A stretch of 64,000 nucleotides of DNA from JACDAN01 sp035265935 (GTDB lineage: Bacteria; Actinomycetota; Thermoleophilia; Gaiellales; Gaiellaceae). Made by a program: the position numbers and the translations under genes. Under the pieces are notes generated by a model that did not search any database, was not told the origin of the DNA, and saw nothing but the letters and a program-made list of their open reading frames with translations. Of this stretch, positions 8,192 through 16,434 are shown in pieces (position 1 is the first letter of the stretch; each line of letters starts with the position of its first letter). Where the stretch lies: positions 1 to 64,000 of the forward strand of contig DATFOC010000076.1 in NCBI GenBank assembly GCA_035265935.1, read 5' to 3'.

Positions 8192-8551
8192 GAGGAACTC
8201 GAGCAGGCTGCCGTCCGGGTCGCGGAAGTAGACGCTCGTGATCCGGCCGCGGGGGAACTCCGCCGAGTGAGGCCCCGCCTCGATCGGCACTCCGAGCCGC
8301 TGAAGATGCTCGACCGCCTCCTCGATGGTCCCGTCCCAACGGAAACAGAGGTCGCTGTTGCCGGGCTTGACCGGCAGCTGCGCGTTGAGCCCCTCGAACC
8401 CGGGCCCATGGACATTGAGCTGCCAGTCGTCGAAAACGTAGAAGCCGAACCACTCGTCCCGCTGGACGATCTCAGCGCCGAGCACGTCGCGGTAGAACGC
8501 GTTCGAGCGCCCCCAGTCGGAGACGGCGATCACACAGTGGTCGAGTCTCAC
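8180..8551 (-). CDS. VOC superfamily protein (glyoxalase/dioxygenase fold)
   Basis: The 123-residue protein begins RLDHCVIAVSDWGRSNAFYR, a typical vicinal oxygen chelate start, and ends with the second half-site ITSVYFRDPDGSLLEFLSYD. Candidate metal ligands are His5, the Glu in LLEF and a His in the middle strand. The family covers lyases, dioxygenases and drug-binding proteins, so the reaction is unknown. The GTG start overlaps the nitroreductase stop by 4 bp (GTGA), which fixes the start and suggests co-expression. Confidence 0.88.
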   Translation of the reverse strand: MRLDHCVIAVSDWGRSNAFYRDVLGAEIVQRDEWFGFYVFDDWQLNVHGPGFEGLNAQLPVKPGNSDLCFRWDGTIEEAVEHLQRLGVPIEAGPHSAEFPRGRITSVYFRDPDGSLLEFLSYD

Positions 8552-9159
8552 CAGCGCTCCCAGCGGACGACGTCGTCGCGCGCCTTCCGGCGCCGGGTGA
8601 AAACGCTGGCCCCGGCGCTCGGCTGATCGTCCGTTCCCGCCGGGTAGCCCATCGTCACCACCGCGACGAAGCGGACGTCTTCCGGCAGCCCCAGGGTCTT
8701 CGAAAGTCCCTCGAGGTCGGTGACCCCGAAGATCGCGGTGTCGAGGCCCTCGTCGATCGCGGCCAGCATCAGCGTCATCGCGGCGGCGCCGGCGTCGACG
8801 AACCAGTACGGGGCGGGCCACTCGATCTCCCGCCCGCCGGTGATCTTCAGCTTGTCCTGCTGCCGATACCGGTCGTGGTAGTCGTCCTCGCGCGTAAGGA
8901 CGACCATGTGGACGGGTGCGGCCGCCTTCCAGCGCTGTCGGCCTTGCGCGGTGAGCTCGTCCTCCTTCGCGGCCGTTGCGATCTCCTTCCGGGTCTCCGG
9001 ATCCGTGACGACGACGATGCGAAGACCCTGAGAGAAGCCGGCGCTCGGCGCCCAGACGACGGCCGCGTCCGCGATCCGCTCGAGCACCTCATGCGGCACC
9101 TCTCGCTCGGCGTAGGTTCGGACGCTCCGCCGCCGGGTCAGGACGTCGCGGAAGTCCAC
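8548..9159 (-). CDS. Nitroreductase family protein
   Basis: This 203-residue flavoenzyme-like protein starts FRDVLTRRRSVRTYAEREVP, with the RRSVR FMN-phosphate binding motif of the family. The second landmark is DAGAAAMTLMLAAIDEGLDT, followed by GYPAG near the C-terminus. Family members are FMN-dependent dimers that reduce nitro-compounds, quinones or flavins with NAD(P)H; substrate is not predictable. It is coupled to the VOC gene and lies 10 bp after the next membrane gene. Confidence 0.88.
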   Translation of the reverse strand: MDFRDVLTRRRSVRTYAEREVPHEVLERIADAAVVWAPSAGFSQGLRIVVVTDPETRKEIATAAKEDELTAQGRQRWKAAAPVHMVVLTREDDYHDRYRQQDKLKITGGREIEWPAPYWFVDAGAAAMTLMLAAIDEGLDTAIFGVTDLEGLSKTLGLPEDVRFVAVVTMGYPAGTDDQPSAGASVFTRRRKARDDVVRWERW

Positions 9160-9169
9160 GGAGACTCGG

Positions 9170-9574
9170 TTAGATCCCGATCAGGACTGCGCCCGCCGGC
9201 TCCGCCTCGAGATGTCCCTGCTCGATCTGCTCGGCGATCCGGTTCTCGATCCGGCCGAGGCCGATGCGGTGTGTCGTGCGCCAGGTGTGCGTCTCCGCGG
9301 GCGGCCCATCGGTGTGCGCGCGGATGTTCGGCCGCGCGAAGCTGAGCCCGCGCTCCAGGAGCCAGATCACGAAAAGCGGGACGACTACGACCCACGTGAA
9401 CCAGCCGGCGCCGTCGACCGAGATCAGCCGGACGATGAACACCAGCATGATCGCGGTGGCGATCAGGCTGGGCCAGAAGAACGGCTCCTGTCGTCGTTCC
9501 GCGAACGACTTGCCTTGCGAGATGCGCTCGAGGGCCCAGGTCCTGCCGTCAGGCGAGCGAACGGTGCGTGCCAC
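9170..9574 (-). CDS. Two-helix membrane protein, unknown function
   Basis: The 134-residue protein has a charged N-terminus (RTVRSPDGRTWALERISQGK), two hydrophobic helices at about residues 33-53 and 58-74, and a long soluble C-terminal part with HTWRTTHRIGLGRIENRIAEQI. No known domain is recognised. It lies in a tight minus-strand run between the 64-residue membrane gene and the nitroreductase. Confidence 0.7.
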   Translation of the reverse strand: MARTVRSPDGRTWALERISQGKSFAERRQEPFFWPSLIATAIMLVFIVRLISVDGAGWFTWVVVVPLFVIWLLERGLSFARPNIRAHTDGPPAETHTWRTTHRIGLGRIENRIAEQIEQGHLEAEPAGAVLIGI

Positions 9575-9591
9575 GGGCGCCGATCATACGC

Positions 9592-9786
9592 TCAGGCAAT
9601 GGCTGCGACCAAGAGCACGAGCATGACGATCGCCCCGAGCACGAGCAGCGCGAGGGTGATCGCCGCGCCGAGCAGAATGCGCCTCGCACCCTGCGTCAGC
9701 CGTGCCGGCAGCGGGCGCGGATCGTCCGCCGTGAGGATCCGGAACGCGCGCCGCAGTACCCAGAAGCCGACCAGCCGGTAGACCAT
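9592..9786 (-). CDS. Small membrane protein, unknown function
   Basis: The 64-residue protein has an amphipathic N-terminal part (VYRLVGFWVLRRAFRIL) and one strong C-terminal helix (ILLGAAITLALLVLGAIVMLVLLVAA). It is placed 30 bp after guaA and 17 bp before the next membrane gene, in the same direction. A Shine-Dalgarno-like GGAAGGAG sits just upstream of the ATG. No family recognised. Confidence 0.6.
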   Translation of the reverse strand: MVYRLVGFWVLRRAFRILTADDPRPLPARLTQGARRILLGAAITLALLVLGAIVMLVLLVAAIA

Positions 9787-9816
9787 CGCGCTACTCCTTC
9801 CCAGGAGCGCGCCGGC

Positions 9817-11391
9817 TTACTCCCACTCGATCGTGCTGGGCGGCTTCGAGGAGATGTCGAGCGCGACGCGGTTCACGCCCGGGATCTCGTTGATGACCCG
9901 GCTCGAGATCGTCTCGAGCAGGTCGTAGGGCAGACGCGCCCAGTCCGCGGTCATGGCGTCCTCGGAGGTGACCGCCCGGATCACGATCGGGTACGCGTAC
10001 GTCCGCTCGTCGCCCTGCACGCCCACCGAGCGGATTGCCGGCAGCACGGCGAAGGATTGCCAGAAGTCGCGGTAGAGCCCGGCGCGCCGGACCTCCTCCT
10101 GGAGGATCGCGTCCGCCTCGCGCAGGATTTCCAGCCGCTCACGCGTGACCTCGCCGATGATGCGGATCGCGAGGCCCGGGCCTGGGAACGGCTGGCGCCA
10201 GACCATCCGTTCGGGGAGGCCGAGCTCCTCGCCGACGCGGCGCACCTCGTCCTTGAAGAGCAGCCGCAGCGGCTCGACGAGATCGAAGTCGACCTCCTCC
10301 GGCAAGCCGCCGACGTTGTGGTGCGACTTGATCATCGCCGCGACACCTTCCGTCCCGCCCGACTCGATCACGTCCGAGTAGAGCGTGCCCTGGACGAGGT
10401 AGCGGATCCGCCCAAGGCGCTTCGCTTCGTCCTCGAACACGCGGATGAACTCCTCGCCTACGCGCTTGCGCTTCTCCTCCGGGTCGTCGATGCCGTCGAG
10501 CCGGTCGAGGAACCTGTCCTGGGCCTCTACATGGACGAGCGGGACGTTGAAGTGGCCCTGGAAGGTCTCGACAACCTGCGCTCCCTCTTCCTTTCGCAAC
10601 AGCCCGTGGTCGACGAATACGCAGGTGAGCTGGTCGCCGATCGCCTTGTGCACGAGCAGCGCGGCCACCGCCGAGTCCACCCCGCCGGAGAGCGCGCAGA
10701 GAACGCGCTCGGAGCCGACCTGCGCGCGAATGCGCTCGACCTGCTCCTCGATCACCGCGGCCGCGGTCCAGGTGGGCGGCGCCTCCGCGACGCCGTAGAG
10801 GAAGTTCTTGAGGACATCCTGTCCGTGCGCCGTGTGCACCACCTCGGGGTGGAACTGGACACCGTAGAGGCCGCGCTCGCGCGCCTCGAAGGCCGCGATG
10901 GGCGTGGACGGCGAGGACGCCGTCACCTGGGCGTACTCCGGCGGCGCGGTGACGGAATCGCGATGGCTCATCCAAACGACCTGCTCCTCGGGTGTGTCCT
11001 CCAGCAACGCGCCGCCGGCGGAGCGAAGGTCGGCGCGGCCGAACTCGGAGCCGCCGGTCCGCTCCACCCTGCCGCCGAGATCGAGCGCCATCAGCTGCAT
11101 GCCGTAGCAGATGCCGAGCGTCGGGATCCCGAGCTCCCAAACCGCCTCGTCGAGCTTGGGCGCCTCGTCGGCGTACACGGATGCCGGCCCGCCGCTGAGG
11201 ATCAGGGCACGCGGGTTCCGCGCCCGGATCGCCTGCGCCGGCGTTCGGTGTGAGACGAGCTCCGAGTACACCCGAGCCTCACGGACGCGCCTGGCGATCA
11301 GCTGCGAGTACTGGCCGCCGAAGTCCACGACCAGGACCGGCCGGTCTTCGACTGAAGGCTCGCGCTCCGGAAGCGGGACAACTTGCCCCAC
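9817..11391 (-). CDS. guaA: GMP synthase (glutamine-hydrolysing)
   Basis: GuaA aminates XMP to GMP using glutamine and ATP. The 524 residues show the class I glutaminase domain (LILSGGPASVY, nucleophile Cys95 in GICYGMQL, His/Glu in VQFHPEV), the PP-loop ATP pyrophosphatase domain (ALSGGVDSAV, about residue 230) and the dimerisation domain ending KPPSTIEWE. Length is normal. The GTG start shares one base with the guaB3 stop (TAGTG), so the two purine genes are translationally linked, which puts XMP supply and use side by side. Confidence 0.97.
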   Translation of the reverse strand: MGQVVPLPEREPSVEDRPVLVVDFGGQYSQLIARRVREARVYSELVSHRTPAQAIRARNPRALILSGGPASVYADEAPKLDEAVWELGIPTLGICYGMQLMALDLGGRVERTGGSEFGRADLRSAGGALLEDTPEEQVVWMSHRDSVTAPPEYAQVTASSPSTPIAAFEARERGLYGVQFHPEVVHTAHGQDVLKNFLYGVAEAPPTWTAAAVIEEQVERIRAQVGSERVLCALSGGVDSAVAALLVHKAIGDQLTCVFVDHGLLRKEEGAQVVETFQGHFNVPLVHVEAQDRFLDRLDGIDDPEEKRKRVGEEFIRVFEDEAKRLGRIRYLVQGTLYSDVIESGGTEGVAAMIKSHHNVGGLPEEVDFDLVEPLRLLFKDEVRRVGEELGLPERMVWRQPFPGPGLAIRIIGEVTRERLEILREADAILQEEVRRAGLYRDFWQSFAVLPAIRSVGVQGDERTYAYPIVIRAVTSEDAMTADWARLPYDLLETISSRVINEIPGVNRVALDISSKPPSTIEWE

Positions 11392-12548
11392 TAGCCCATC
11401 CCGATCTGCTGCGCCTTCTGGAGCCCCTTGCCCTCGGTCTTGATCGCCGGCGCCAGCATGATCTCGGCCTTCTGGAAGTCATGGATCGACTCGTAGCCGC
11501 AGGTCGCCATGGCGGTGCGCAACGCCCCCATCAGGTTCAGCGTTCCGTCGTTCTCGGTCGCCGGGCCGATCACGATCTCCTCCAGCGTGGCGGGCTGGTC
11601 GACCTGCACGCGGGCACCGCGGGGAAGCGTCGGGTGGAACGTCGCCATCCCCCAGTGGTAGCCGCGGCCTGGCGCCTCCTTGGCGCGGGCGAGCGGTGAG
11701 CCGACCATGACGGCGTCGGCGCCGCAGGCGATCGCCTTCGCGATGTCGCCACCGGTTCGCATCCCGCCATCGGCGATCACGTTCACGTAGTTGCCGGTCT
11801 CGAGCAGATGCTGGACACGTGCCGCGCTGGCGTCCGAGATCGCCGTCGCCTGTGGAACACCGACGCCGAGCACGCCGCGTGTCGTGCACGCCGCTCCCGG
11901 CCCGACGCCGACGAGCACCGCTTCGGCGCCCGTCCTCATCAGGTGCAGCGCCGTCTGGTACGAGGCGCAGCCGCCGACGATCACCGGAATCGGGATCTCC
12001 GCGATGAACTCCTTCAGGTTCAGGGCGGCCCCGTTGGACGAGACGTGCTCGGCCGAGACGACCGTTCCCTGGATGACGAGGACGTCGAGCCCGGCGGCAA
12101 GCGCGATCTCGTAGTGGTCGCGGACCCGCTGAGGCGTCAGCGAGCCGGCGACGAGGACGCCTCTCGACTTGATCTCCTCGATCCGCCGCGCGATCAGCCG
12201 GGGCTCGACCGGCTGCTCGTAGATCTTCTGCATCATCGCCGTTGCCTTCTCCTTGGGCGCCTTGGCGATCTTGGTCAGCTGGATGTCCGCGTCGTCGTAG
12301 CGGCTGAAGATCCCCTCGAGGTTGAGGACGCCCAGGCCTCCGAGCTCCCCGAGCTTGATCGCGATCTCCGGCGACACCACCCCGTCCATCGCGGAGCCGA
12401 GCAGCGGCAGCTCCAGCAGGTGCGGGCCGAGCTTCCAGCCGATGTCGACGTCCTGTGGGTCTCGCGTCCGTCGGCTCGGCACGATCGCGATGTCGTCGAA
12501 GCCGTAGGCCTGACGCGCCTTCTTCCCTCGCCCGATCTCAATCTCCAT
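11391..12548 (-). CDS. guaB3: GuaB3-type IMP dehydrogenase family protein
   Basis: The 385-residue protein has the IMPDH barrel with the catalytic loop GVGPGAACTTRG, nucleophile Cys221, and the phosphate-binding VIADGGMRTGGDIAKA. It lacks the about 120-residue CBS (Bateman) pair that classical GuaB carries, so it belongs to the short actinobacterial and cyanobacterial GuaB3 branch. Direct coupling to guaA supports an IMP-to-XMP role, but a GMP-reductase-like activity cannot be excluded from sequence. The ATG has a good Shine-Dalgarno, AGGAGGAG on the minus strand, and a hairpin in its leader. Confidence 0.9.
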   Translation of the reverse strand: MEIEIGRGKKARQAYGFDDIAIVPSRRTRDPQDVDIGWKLGPHLLELPLLGSAMDGVVSPEIAIKLGELGGLGVLNLEGIFSRYDDADIQLTKIAKAPKEKATAMMQKIYEQPVEPRLIARRIEEIKSRGVLVAGSLTPQRVRDHYEIALAAGLDVLVIQGTVVSAEHVSSNGAALNLKEFIAEIPIPVIVGGCASYQTALHLMRTGAEAVLVGVGPGAACTTRGVLGVGVPQATAISDASAARVQHLLETGNYVNVIADGGMRTGGDIAKAIACGADAVMVGSPLARAKEAPGRGYHWGMATFHPTLPRGARVQVDQPATLEEIVIGPATENDGTLNLMGALRTAMATCGYESIHDFQKAEIMLAPAIKTEGKGLQKAQQIGMG

Positions 12549-12570
12549 GGGCTCCTCCTAGAAGCACAAA

Positions 12571-12600
12571 GGCCCAGGCTCCTCGCGGTTGGCCTGGGCC
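12571..12600 (-). promoter_or_regulatory. Hairpin in the guaB3 leader
   Basis: A perfect 9-bp stem, GGCCCAGGC (12571-12579) with GCCTGGGCC (12592-12600), closes a 12-nt loop 22 nt before the guaB3 start and is followed on the minus strand by TTTGTG. It could be an attenuator or a terminator of incoming transcription. The rest of 12601-12840 holds no gene I can support. Confidence 0.45.
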
Positions 12601-12840
12601 GAAAGACCTCGCTGTGTCAATCCCTTTCAATCGAGAATCGATCGTAACAGCGGGCCTTGACGGCATCGGGAGGGCTTGGTGGAACGTCGCTCGTCGCAGG
12701 CGTGCGATGCTCGTTCCGAGGCAAGGACGCAGGGAGCGTTCGTATCGATGAGATACGGGCGCGAACTGAGGACGCAGACCTCGGGGCGAAGCAGCGCGGC
12801 GGCCCTGCGGCACAGTCGTCGTTTCGCCAAGCCCTCCTTA

Positions 12841-13863
12841 TCAGCGGTTCCAATGGGGGTAGGCGACTGCACCGGTGATCAGCTCGCGCGCCCGGAGGGC
12901 TGCGACCGAGTAAATGCGGATCGTGCACGGCAACTCGGCGCGGCAGGCCGCGCCGACGACGTTGCGCCCGTCCCGAGACGGATGGTCGGCGTACATGGGC
13001 TGCTCTCGCCGCGTCCGGCGGTCGAGGTCCACAGCATGGGCTCGACCCGAGTGCCTGTTCACGAGTGCGAGCTCCGCGCCCCACTCCGTGGGAATCGTCG
13101 CGAGGAGGAGCGGCGAGCGGGAGACCCAGGCGAATGGTCTGACGCCGTATCGACCGAGCTCGGCGAACCGATTCGGAAGCGTCCGCATTACGGGCGCCCG
13201 CTGCCCTCCTTTGGTCCCCATCTGCCAGATCCGCGGCTTGAAGCAACCGGTGCCCACCGGCCGGTAGGCGAAGACGATCGAGTCTGTCCCCCAGACTGGG
13301 TGGCTGCTCCGACCACCCGTGGTCAAGCGACGTTTCGAGCTCCCGTCGATCTGGGCGCTGTAGATGTCGAACCCGCACTCGCCGGAGGGCGGCCGAGGGA
13401 GGTAGACGTCGTACGCGAGCGTGGCTCCGTCCGGCGAGATGCTCCACGTGGTCACCTCACGCCCCTCGATCATGTCGACGCTTCGATCCTCCAGGTCGAT
13501 GTTGACGAATGCCTTTCGTTGAAAGGCCAGCAGATGGCCGGAGTCGGGTAGCCATCCCGCCGGCTTCGCCCAAGCGATGAAGCGCTCGCCGCGGCCGTTG
13601 GGGTCGACCGTGTAGATCCCGCCCCGCCGCGAGATCGCGATCGTCCGGCCGTCGGGCGAGACCAGCCCGTAGTGCCCGAGCGCCAGTCGTCTCATTCGGG
13701 TGCCGTTGACGTCGCCGATCCAGACCGCCTTCTGTGGCTTTCCGACGGCCTTCGTGTAGACGAGGTGCTTGGAGGACAGCGCGGCAGTCGGTGCAGTGTC
13801 GTCACCGATCCCGCAGGCGGAGCAGAGAAGGGCGGCCGCCGCGATGAGCGCCGCCCGCGTCAT
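12841..13863 (-). CDS. TolB-like beta-propeller lipoprotein
   Basis: The protein is exported: a short signal sequence ends CSAC, with Cys17 as likely lipidation site (the -3 position is an unusual Cys). The mature part has repeated WD40-like/TolB blades such as LVSPDGRTIAISRRGG, SISPDGATLAYDVY and YSAQIDGSSKRRLTTGG, with HPVWGTDSIVF, giving a six- or seven-bladed propeller over about 320 residues. A receptor, binding or scaffold role at the cell surface is likely. The ATG shares one base with the stop of the upstream sugar kinase (TGATG), so the genes are coupled. Confidence 0.8.
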   Translation of the reverse strand: MTRAALIAAAALLCSACGIGDDTAPTAALSSKHLVYTKAVGKPQKAVWIGDVNGTRMRRLALGHYGLVSPDGRTIAISRRGGIYTVDPNGRGERFIAWAKPAGWLPDSGHLLAFQRKAFVNIDLEDRSVDMIEGREVTTWSISPDGATLAYDVYLPRPPSGECGFDIYSAQIDGSSKRRLTTGGRSSHPVWGTDSIVFAYRPVGTGCFKPRIWQMGTKGGQRAPVMRTLPNRFAELGRYGVRPFAWVSRSPLLLATIPTEWGAELALVNRHSGRAHAVDLDRRTRREQPMYADHPSRDGRNVVGAACRAELPCTIRIYSVAALRARELITGAVAYPHWNR

Positions 13864-14822
13864 CACAACTCCGAGGGAACGGGCTCGAGCTTCTCGATCT
13901 TCACGCCTTCGGCGAGTCGCGTCAGCTCGCGCGGCTCGAACCGGCCGGCGCCGACCTCCTGGACCGCAGCGGCTCCGGCCGCGACCGCCCGCTGGAGTGC
14001 CTCCTCGGGAGCGAGGTCGTCGAGCCGCGCGGCCATGTAGCCGGCCAGGAGCACGTCGCCCGACCCGGCCGGCGAGACCGTCGCGACCTCGGGCACCGCG
14101 GCGTGGAACCGCTCGACCTCGCGCTCCGCCCGGAGCAGCGCGTAGCAGCCCGAGCTGAGCGTGATCAGGACGTTCCTGGCGCCCAGGTCGGAGATGTGGT
14201 CGAGCGCCTGGACGAAGTCCTGCGGGTCGTGGAACTCCTGCCCGACGAGCCCTTCGGCCTCCCGCTCGTTCGGCGTGACGAGGAACGGCTCCGCCTCCGT
14301 TCCGAGCCGGAGCGGTTGTCCCTCCGCGTCGAGAATCGCCCGGATCCCGCGCCGCTCCAGCTCGCGAATCGCCTCCGCGTAGAAGCCCTCTTCCACACCG
14401 CGCGGCAGCGTGCCTGCGAAGACGACCGCGTCAGCGCCGCGCGAGAGGTAGCGGACCTTCTCCAACAGGAGCTCGAGCTCTTCCGGCGTCACGTGCGGCC
14501 CCCACTCGTTGATCTCCGTGTACGTGCCGCCGGTCGGGTCGACGACGGCCGTGGAGGTTCGCGACTCCTCGCCGATTCGCACGAAGTCGTTGAGGATCCC
14601 CTCGCGGGTGAGCTCGCTGACGACCCGCGCGCCGGTGCGGCCGCCTGCCAGCCCGGTGGCAACGACTGGGACGTCCATCCGTTTCAGCGCGCGGGCGATG
14701 TTGACTCCCTTGCCGCCGGCGAGCGTCAGGCCGGCGCTCGCTCGGTGGCGCTGGCCGGGCTGAAAGTTGGGGACCGTCACCGTGCGGTCGAGGGCCGCGT
14801 TCATGGTCACCGTCACGATCAT
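13863..14822 (-). CDS. PfkB-family sugar kinase, 1-phosphofructokinase type
   Basis: The 319-residue kinase starts IVTVTMNAALDRTVTVPNFQPG, the 1-phosphofructokinase/tagatose-6-phosphate kinase N-terminus, followed by the PfkB motif GGKGVNIARAL. The catalytic motif is SPAGSGDVLLAGYM near residue 255, with the Asp of GSGD as base, an S-for-G variant of GAGD. It would phosphorylate a phosphosugar such as fructose-1-phosphate. No PTS genes are adjacent, so the substrate is open. A Shine-Dalgarno GGGAGGG precedes the ATG, and a palindrome lies 68-96 bp upstream. Confidence 0.88.
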   Translation of the reverse strand: MIVTVTMNAALDRTVTVPNFQPGQRHRASAGLTLAGGKGVNIARALKRMDVPVVATGLAGGRTGARVVSELTREGILNDFVRIGEESRTSTAVVDPTGGTYTEINEWGPHVTPEELELLLEKVRYLSRGADAVVFAGTLPRGVEEGFYAEAIRELERRGIRAILDAEGQPLRLGTEAEPFLVTPNEREAEGLVGQEFHDPQDFVQALDHISDLGARNVLITLSSGCYALLRAEREVERFHAAVPEVATVSPAGSGDVLLAGYMAARLDDLAPEEALQRAVAAGAAAVQEVGAGRFEPRELTRLAEGVKIEKLEPVPSEL

Positions 14823-14889
14823 GTGACCCTCCCGGTGACGTTGCCGCGTTCCTGGCGTGCGAAAAACGCCTCAGGCCTGCCAGGAAGGG

Positions 14890-14918
14890 CGCGTGCATAT
14901 CCAAGGGATATGTGCGCG
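14890..14918. promoter_or_regulatory. Inverted repeat between dacA-like gene and sugar kinase
   Basis: CATATCC (14896-14902) and GGATATG (14906-14912) form a 7-bp inverted repeat around a 3-nt centre, with GCGC arms extending it to 14890-14918 apart from two imperfect positions. It lies in the only sizeable gap of this block, 68 bp before the sugar kinase, and is AT-richer than its surroundings. It suits a repressor operator; a terminator for the upstream carboxypeptidase gene is the alternative. Confidence 0.4.
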
Positions 14919-14982
14919 ACCGAGGGGCGCGCGTGAGGTGATTTTGCAGCCGCCAGGGACACGGAGGGCGTTGCCGGGATGG

Positions 14983-16101
14983 TCACCTAAACCAGCCTCC
15001 AATGTGATCCAGTGTGCGACCCGCATACCAGCCGGTGCGGTCGAAGAAGCCAGGGTCGTCGCGCGCCTCGGCCGCGATGAGCGGCGTCCGTCCGAGGAGA
15101 CGCTTGCGGTCGTAGAAGCGGACCTCGCCGACGACTTGTCCCTCGCGGACGGGAAGGTCGAGCCGGGACGGCAGGACGACGCGCTCCACCAGCGGCCGCC
15201 CGATCCGGACCGGTCTCCGCATCGGCCGCGCGGCGACGACGGAAACCGGCTCCGAGCCCCACTCCGCGGGGATCCGGCCATAGACACGGTCCGCCGACGC
15301 GAGCGGCACGAACGCGTACCGCGACATGCCCCAGGCGAGCAGCTCCTCGAGGTCCGCGTTGCGGACGGCGCGCGACGGGCTTCCGAGAATCGTCGCGTAG
15401 ATCGTCACGTGGTTGCCGCGGGCTGCCGCGACCTGATTCCACCCGGCGCCGGAGGTGTGGCCGGTCTTGACGCCGAAGGTGCCCGGGAACTCGCCCAGGA
15501 GGTCGTTCCAGGTGTGGAGCGTCCGGCCGCCGGAGATCGAAGCCGACTCCTGGCGCACCAGCTGACGGATTATCGGCTCGCGCATGGCGGCCATCGCGAG
15601 CTTCGTGACGTCCCGAGCGCTCGAGTAGTGGCCCTGCGCGTCGAGCCCATCCGGCCGGACGAAGCGCGTGTCGGGAAGCCCGATGCTGCCGGCCGTGTTG
15701 TTCATCAGCGTCGGGAACGGCTCCCCGACCCGACCCCCGACGAACTCTCCTAGCGCAACGGCCGAGTCGTTCGCGCTCTGAATCAGCGCGGCCGCCATCA
15801 GCTCGCGGACGCGGATCCGCTCCCCGGCGCGCAGACGGATCGTCGACCCGGTCACGCCGACGGCGTCTGGATCGACAGTCACCAGCTCGTTCGGCCTCGC
15901 GTGGGCCACGGTAAGCAAGGCGGTCATCAGCTTCGTGATGCTCGCGATCGGCAGCCGATCGTGAGCCCGGCGGGCAAGCAGCACCTCGCCCGTCTGCGCC
16001 TCCTGCACGAGGTAGGCGCGAGCGTCGACCTCAGGAGTCGCCGCGGACGCGGCTGAGGTCGAACAGGCAAGGACAGCGACAAGGACCGCCAGTCGCTTCA
16101 C
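14983..16101 (-). CDS. D-alanyl-D-alanine carboxypeptidase (low-molecular-weight PBP, S11)
   Basis: The enzyme trims the terminal D-Ala of peptidoglycan stem peptides. A signal peptide (MKRLAVLVAVLACSTSAASA) leads to an extracytoplasmic domain with the three penicillin-binding motifs: SITK (active Ser54), SAN (109-111) and KTGH (near 215). A C-terminal beta domain follows (about 265-372), ending in an aromatic helix-like tail (FFDRTGWYAGRTLDHIGGWFR) that may bind the membrane surface. Length 372 is typical for the DacA/DacF group. It lies 9 bp after the LysM gene. Confidence 0.93.
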   Translation of the reverse strand: MKRLAVLVAVLACSTSAASAATPEVDARAYLVQEAQTGEVLLARRAHDRLPIASITKLMTALLTVAHARPNELVTVDPDAVGVTGSTIRLRAGERIRVRELMAAALIQSANDSAVALGEFVGGRVGEPFPTLMNNTAGSIGLPDTRFVRPDGLDAQGHYSSARDVTKLAMAAMREPIIRQLVRQESASISGGRTLHTWNDLLGEFPGTFGVKTGHTSGAGWNQVAAARGNHVTIYATILGSPSRAVRNADLEELLAWGMSRYAFVPLASADRVYGRIPAEWGSEPVSVVAARPMRRPVRIGRPLVERVVLPSRLDLPVREGQVVGEVRFYDRKRLLGRTPLIAAEARDDPGFFDRTGWYAGRTLDHIGGWFR

Positions 16102-16110
16102 GGGCCTAGG

Positions 16111-16434
16111 TTAGTCGACGCGGATCGGCATGCCGACCGTGAGAGCCGTAGGGTCGACCCCTGGATTCAGCTCCATCAGGCGGTCGACCGTCGTGCCGAA
16201 CTTCTCCGCGATCGAGGCAAGCGTGTCGCCGCTACGGACTGCATACGTCGAGGCGGGGGCGAGCTTGACGCCCGCCTTCTTCGGCGCCTCCTCGACCTGC
16301 TGAGCCGTCACCGTCGGCTGCGCCGCCTCACCTCCATGGAGCGCCGGCCGTGCGAGCAGCACGACCATCGTCACTGCCGCCAGCGCCAGGGCCGGAAAGC
16401 CGTAGCGGACGAACCACCAGGGGATCGTCACCAT
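16111..16434 (-). CDS. Membrane-anchored LysM domain protein
   Basis: The 107-residue protein has an N-terminal helix (about residues 8-28), a short linker and one LysM domain at the end (YAVRSGDTLASIAEKFGTTV ... LNPGVDPTALTVGMPIRV). LysM binds N-acetylglucosamine chains, so the domain probably sits in the cell wall. It overlaps pyrF by 7 bp and precedes the carboxypeptidase gene, matching a wall-linked role with that enzyme. Confidence 0.88.
   Translation of the reverse strand: MVTIPWWFVRYGFPALALAAVTMVVLLARPALHGGEAAQPTVTAQQVEEAPKKAGVKLAPASTYAVRSGDTLASIAEKFGTTVDRLMELNPGVDPTALTVGMPIRVD

Noticed and set aside
9568..11253. A 561-codon plus-strand open frame opposite guaA
   Set aside because: It is antisense to a full GMP synthase and has a proline/arginine/aspartate-rich composition typical of mirror frames in GC-rich DNA.
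12619..12624. TTGACA on the minus strand as -35 of guaB3
   Set aside because: No acceptable -10 element lies 16-18 bp downstream.
12601..12840. Short frames between guaB3 and the TolB-like gene
   Set aside because: They are arginine/serine-rich, lack Shine-Dalgarno sequences and run across the guaB3 leader hairpin.
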